Source of the DNA: an uncultured Clostridia bacterium
GTDB lineage: Bacteria; Bacillota; Clostridia; UBA1381
Reading direction: 5' to 3'
DNA length: 64,000 nucleotides
Assembly (NCBI GenBank): GCA_947624165.1
Contig: CANQJC010000007.1
Coordinates: 1-64,000 of the forward strand
Each line of letters starts with the position of its first letter. Position 1 is the first letter of the stretch. The notes under the pieces were generated by a model that was given only the letters and a program-made list of their open reading frames with translations, was not told the origin of the DNA and ran no database searches. Shown here piece after piece: positions 62,959-64,000 of this stretch. Made by a program: the position numbers and the translations under genes.

Positions 62959-64000
62959 TTATTCGTTATTCTTAACGGCGTCGTAAACCTGTTCGAAGTG
63001 CATACCGTGCGACGCCTTTATAAGCGCGGCGTCGCCGCTCTTTATCTCGTTTTTGACATATGAGCAAAGCTCCAGAGTTTTGTCGAAGCTTACGACGTTT
63101 TTCATTCCGCTATCCTTCGCGCCGCGCGCGAGATGCTTCATGTTTTCGCCCGCGGTCAGAAGCAGATCGCATCCGCTTTTATAAACCTCCGCGCCAAGCT
63201 CGTAATGCGCTTTTTCGGCGTAGCCGCCCATTTCGAGCATGTCGCCGAGAATGGCTATCCTTCTGGTACAGTCTACTTTGGCGAGTACCTTCAGCGCGGC
63301 TTTTATCGAGTCGGGCGAAGCGTTAAAGCAGTCGTTTATGATAGTTATTCCGTTATATTCCTCTACCGCCATACGCATTTCGGTAAGTTCGAAATTTTTT
63401 ATTCCCTCGGTTATATCGTTCATGCTTACGCCGAATTCGCGTCCGACGCATATGGCTGCGAGCGCGTTGTAAACATTATGTTCACCCGGCACGTTTACGC
63501 GTATTTTGTACCTTTCGCCGTCCGCGACCGCGGTAAATTCTATTCCCCGAAGCCCCAGATCGCGCACGTCCTCGGCGTACACGTCGTTCTCGGGATTCTT
63601 TATTCCGTAATAAATAATCTTACAGGGGAGCGTACCCTTAACGGTCGAAAGAAGGTCGTCGTCGCCGTTCACGATAAGAGTATTCTTCTCGGTAAACAGC
63701 TTCGTGATCTCCATCTTCGCCTTGAATATGCCCTCGCGTGAACCGAGATGTTCTATATGCGCCTGACCGATATTTGTGATAACGGCGACGTCGGGCTTGC
63801 CTATCGAGGCGAGACGCTCGATCTCGCCGAAATGATTCATGCCCATTTCCAGCACGATCGCTTCATGTTCCTTTTCAAGTCTGAAAATCGTGAGCGGAAG
63901 CCCTATCTCGTTATTGAAGCTGTGTTCCGTTTTAAGCGTGTTATATTTCTGTGAAAGGACCGACGCGAGCATATCCTTGGTCGTCGTTTTTCCCACGCTG
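62959..64000 (-). CDS. murF: UDP-N-acetylmuramoyl-tripeptide--D-alanyl-D-alanine ligase (N-terminus beyond window edge)
   Basis: SVGKTTTKDMLASVL; HSFNNEIGLPLTIF; LEMGMNHFGEIERLASI; INDCFNASPDSIKAAL. Confidence 0.93.
   Translation of the reverse strand, partial: SVGKTTTKDMLASVLSQKYNTLKTEHSFNNEIGLPLTIFRLEKEHEAIVLEMGMNHFGEIERLASIGKPDVAVITNIGQAHIEHLGSREGIFKAKMEITKLFTEKNTLIVNGDDDLLSTVKGTLPCKIIYYGIKNPENDVYAEDVRDLGLRGIEFTAVADGERYKIRVNVPGEHNVYNALAAICVGREFGVSMNDITEGIKNFELTEMRMAVEEYNGITIINDCFNASPDSIKAALKVLAKVDCTRRIAILGDMLEMGGYAEKAHYELGAEVYKSGCDLLLTAGENMKHLARGAKDSGMKNVVSFDKTLELCSYVKNEIKSGDAALIKASHGMHFEQVYDAVKNNE

Overview
64 kb bacterial chromosomal window. By gene content it looks like an anaerobic Clostridia-type Firmicute (PFL, bifurcating [FeFe]-hydrogenase, SLH proteins, spoVE/ftsW-like gene), but the taxonomy is inference. 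Most genes are on the minus strand. Recognisable content: parts of the dcw cell-division/peptidoglycan cluster at both ends (ftsZ, divIB/ftsQ-like and murA at 8-12 kb; hisS, murG, ftsW, mraY and partial murF at 58-64 kb); a pyruvate formate-lyase operon in which the glycyl-radical domain is a separate gene; a type II restriction-modification pair (HaeII-like REase plus C5 MTase); a BlaI/M56 operon with surface proteins; hydABC; lacZ; an oleate-hydratase-family gene; hisZ-hisG-hisA; and a co-directional ~9.5 kb Ser/Thr kinase/PP2C/FHA/VWA cluster. No rRNA, convincing tRNA, CRISPR array or transposase was seen. Main leads: (1) a genuinely split PFL with its own RBS between the halves; (2) near-total absence of RGCGCY (the HaeII site) across the window, beside a HaeII-like R-M system; (3) a BlaI/M56 operon whose sensor ectodomain is duplicated as a stand-alone secreted protein, with two TACAnnTGTA operators; (4) the kinase/PP2C/FHA cluster with a probable pseudoprotease-FHA protein; (5) an oleate-hydratase homologue that lacks the GGREME catalytic motif. 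All counts were made by eye and should be recomputed.
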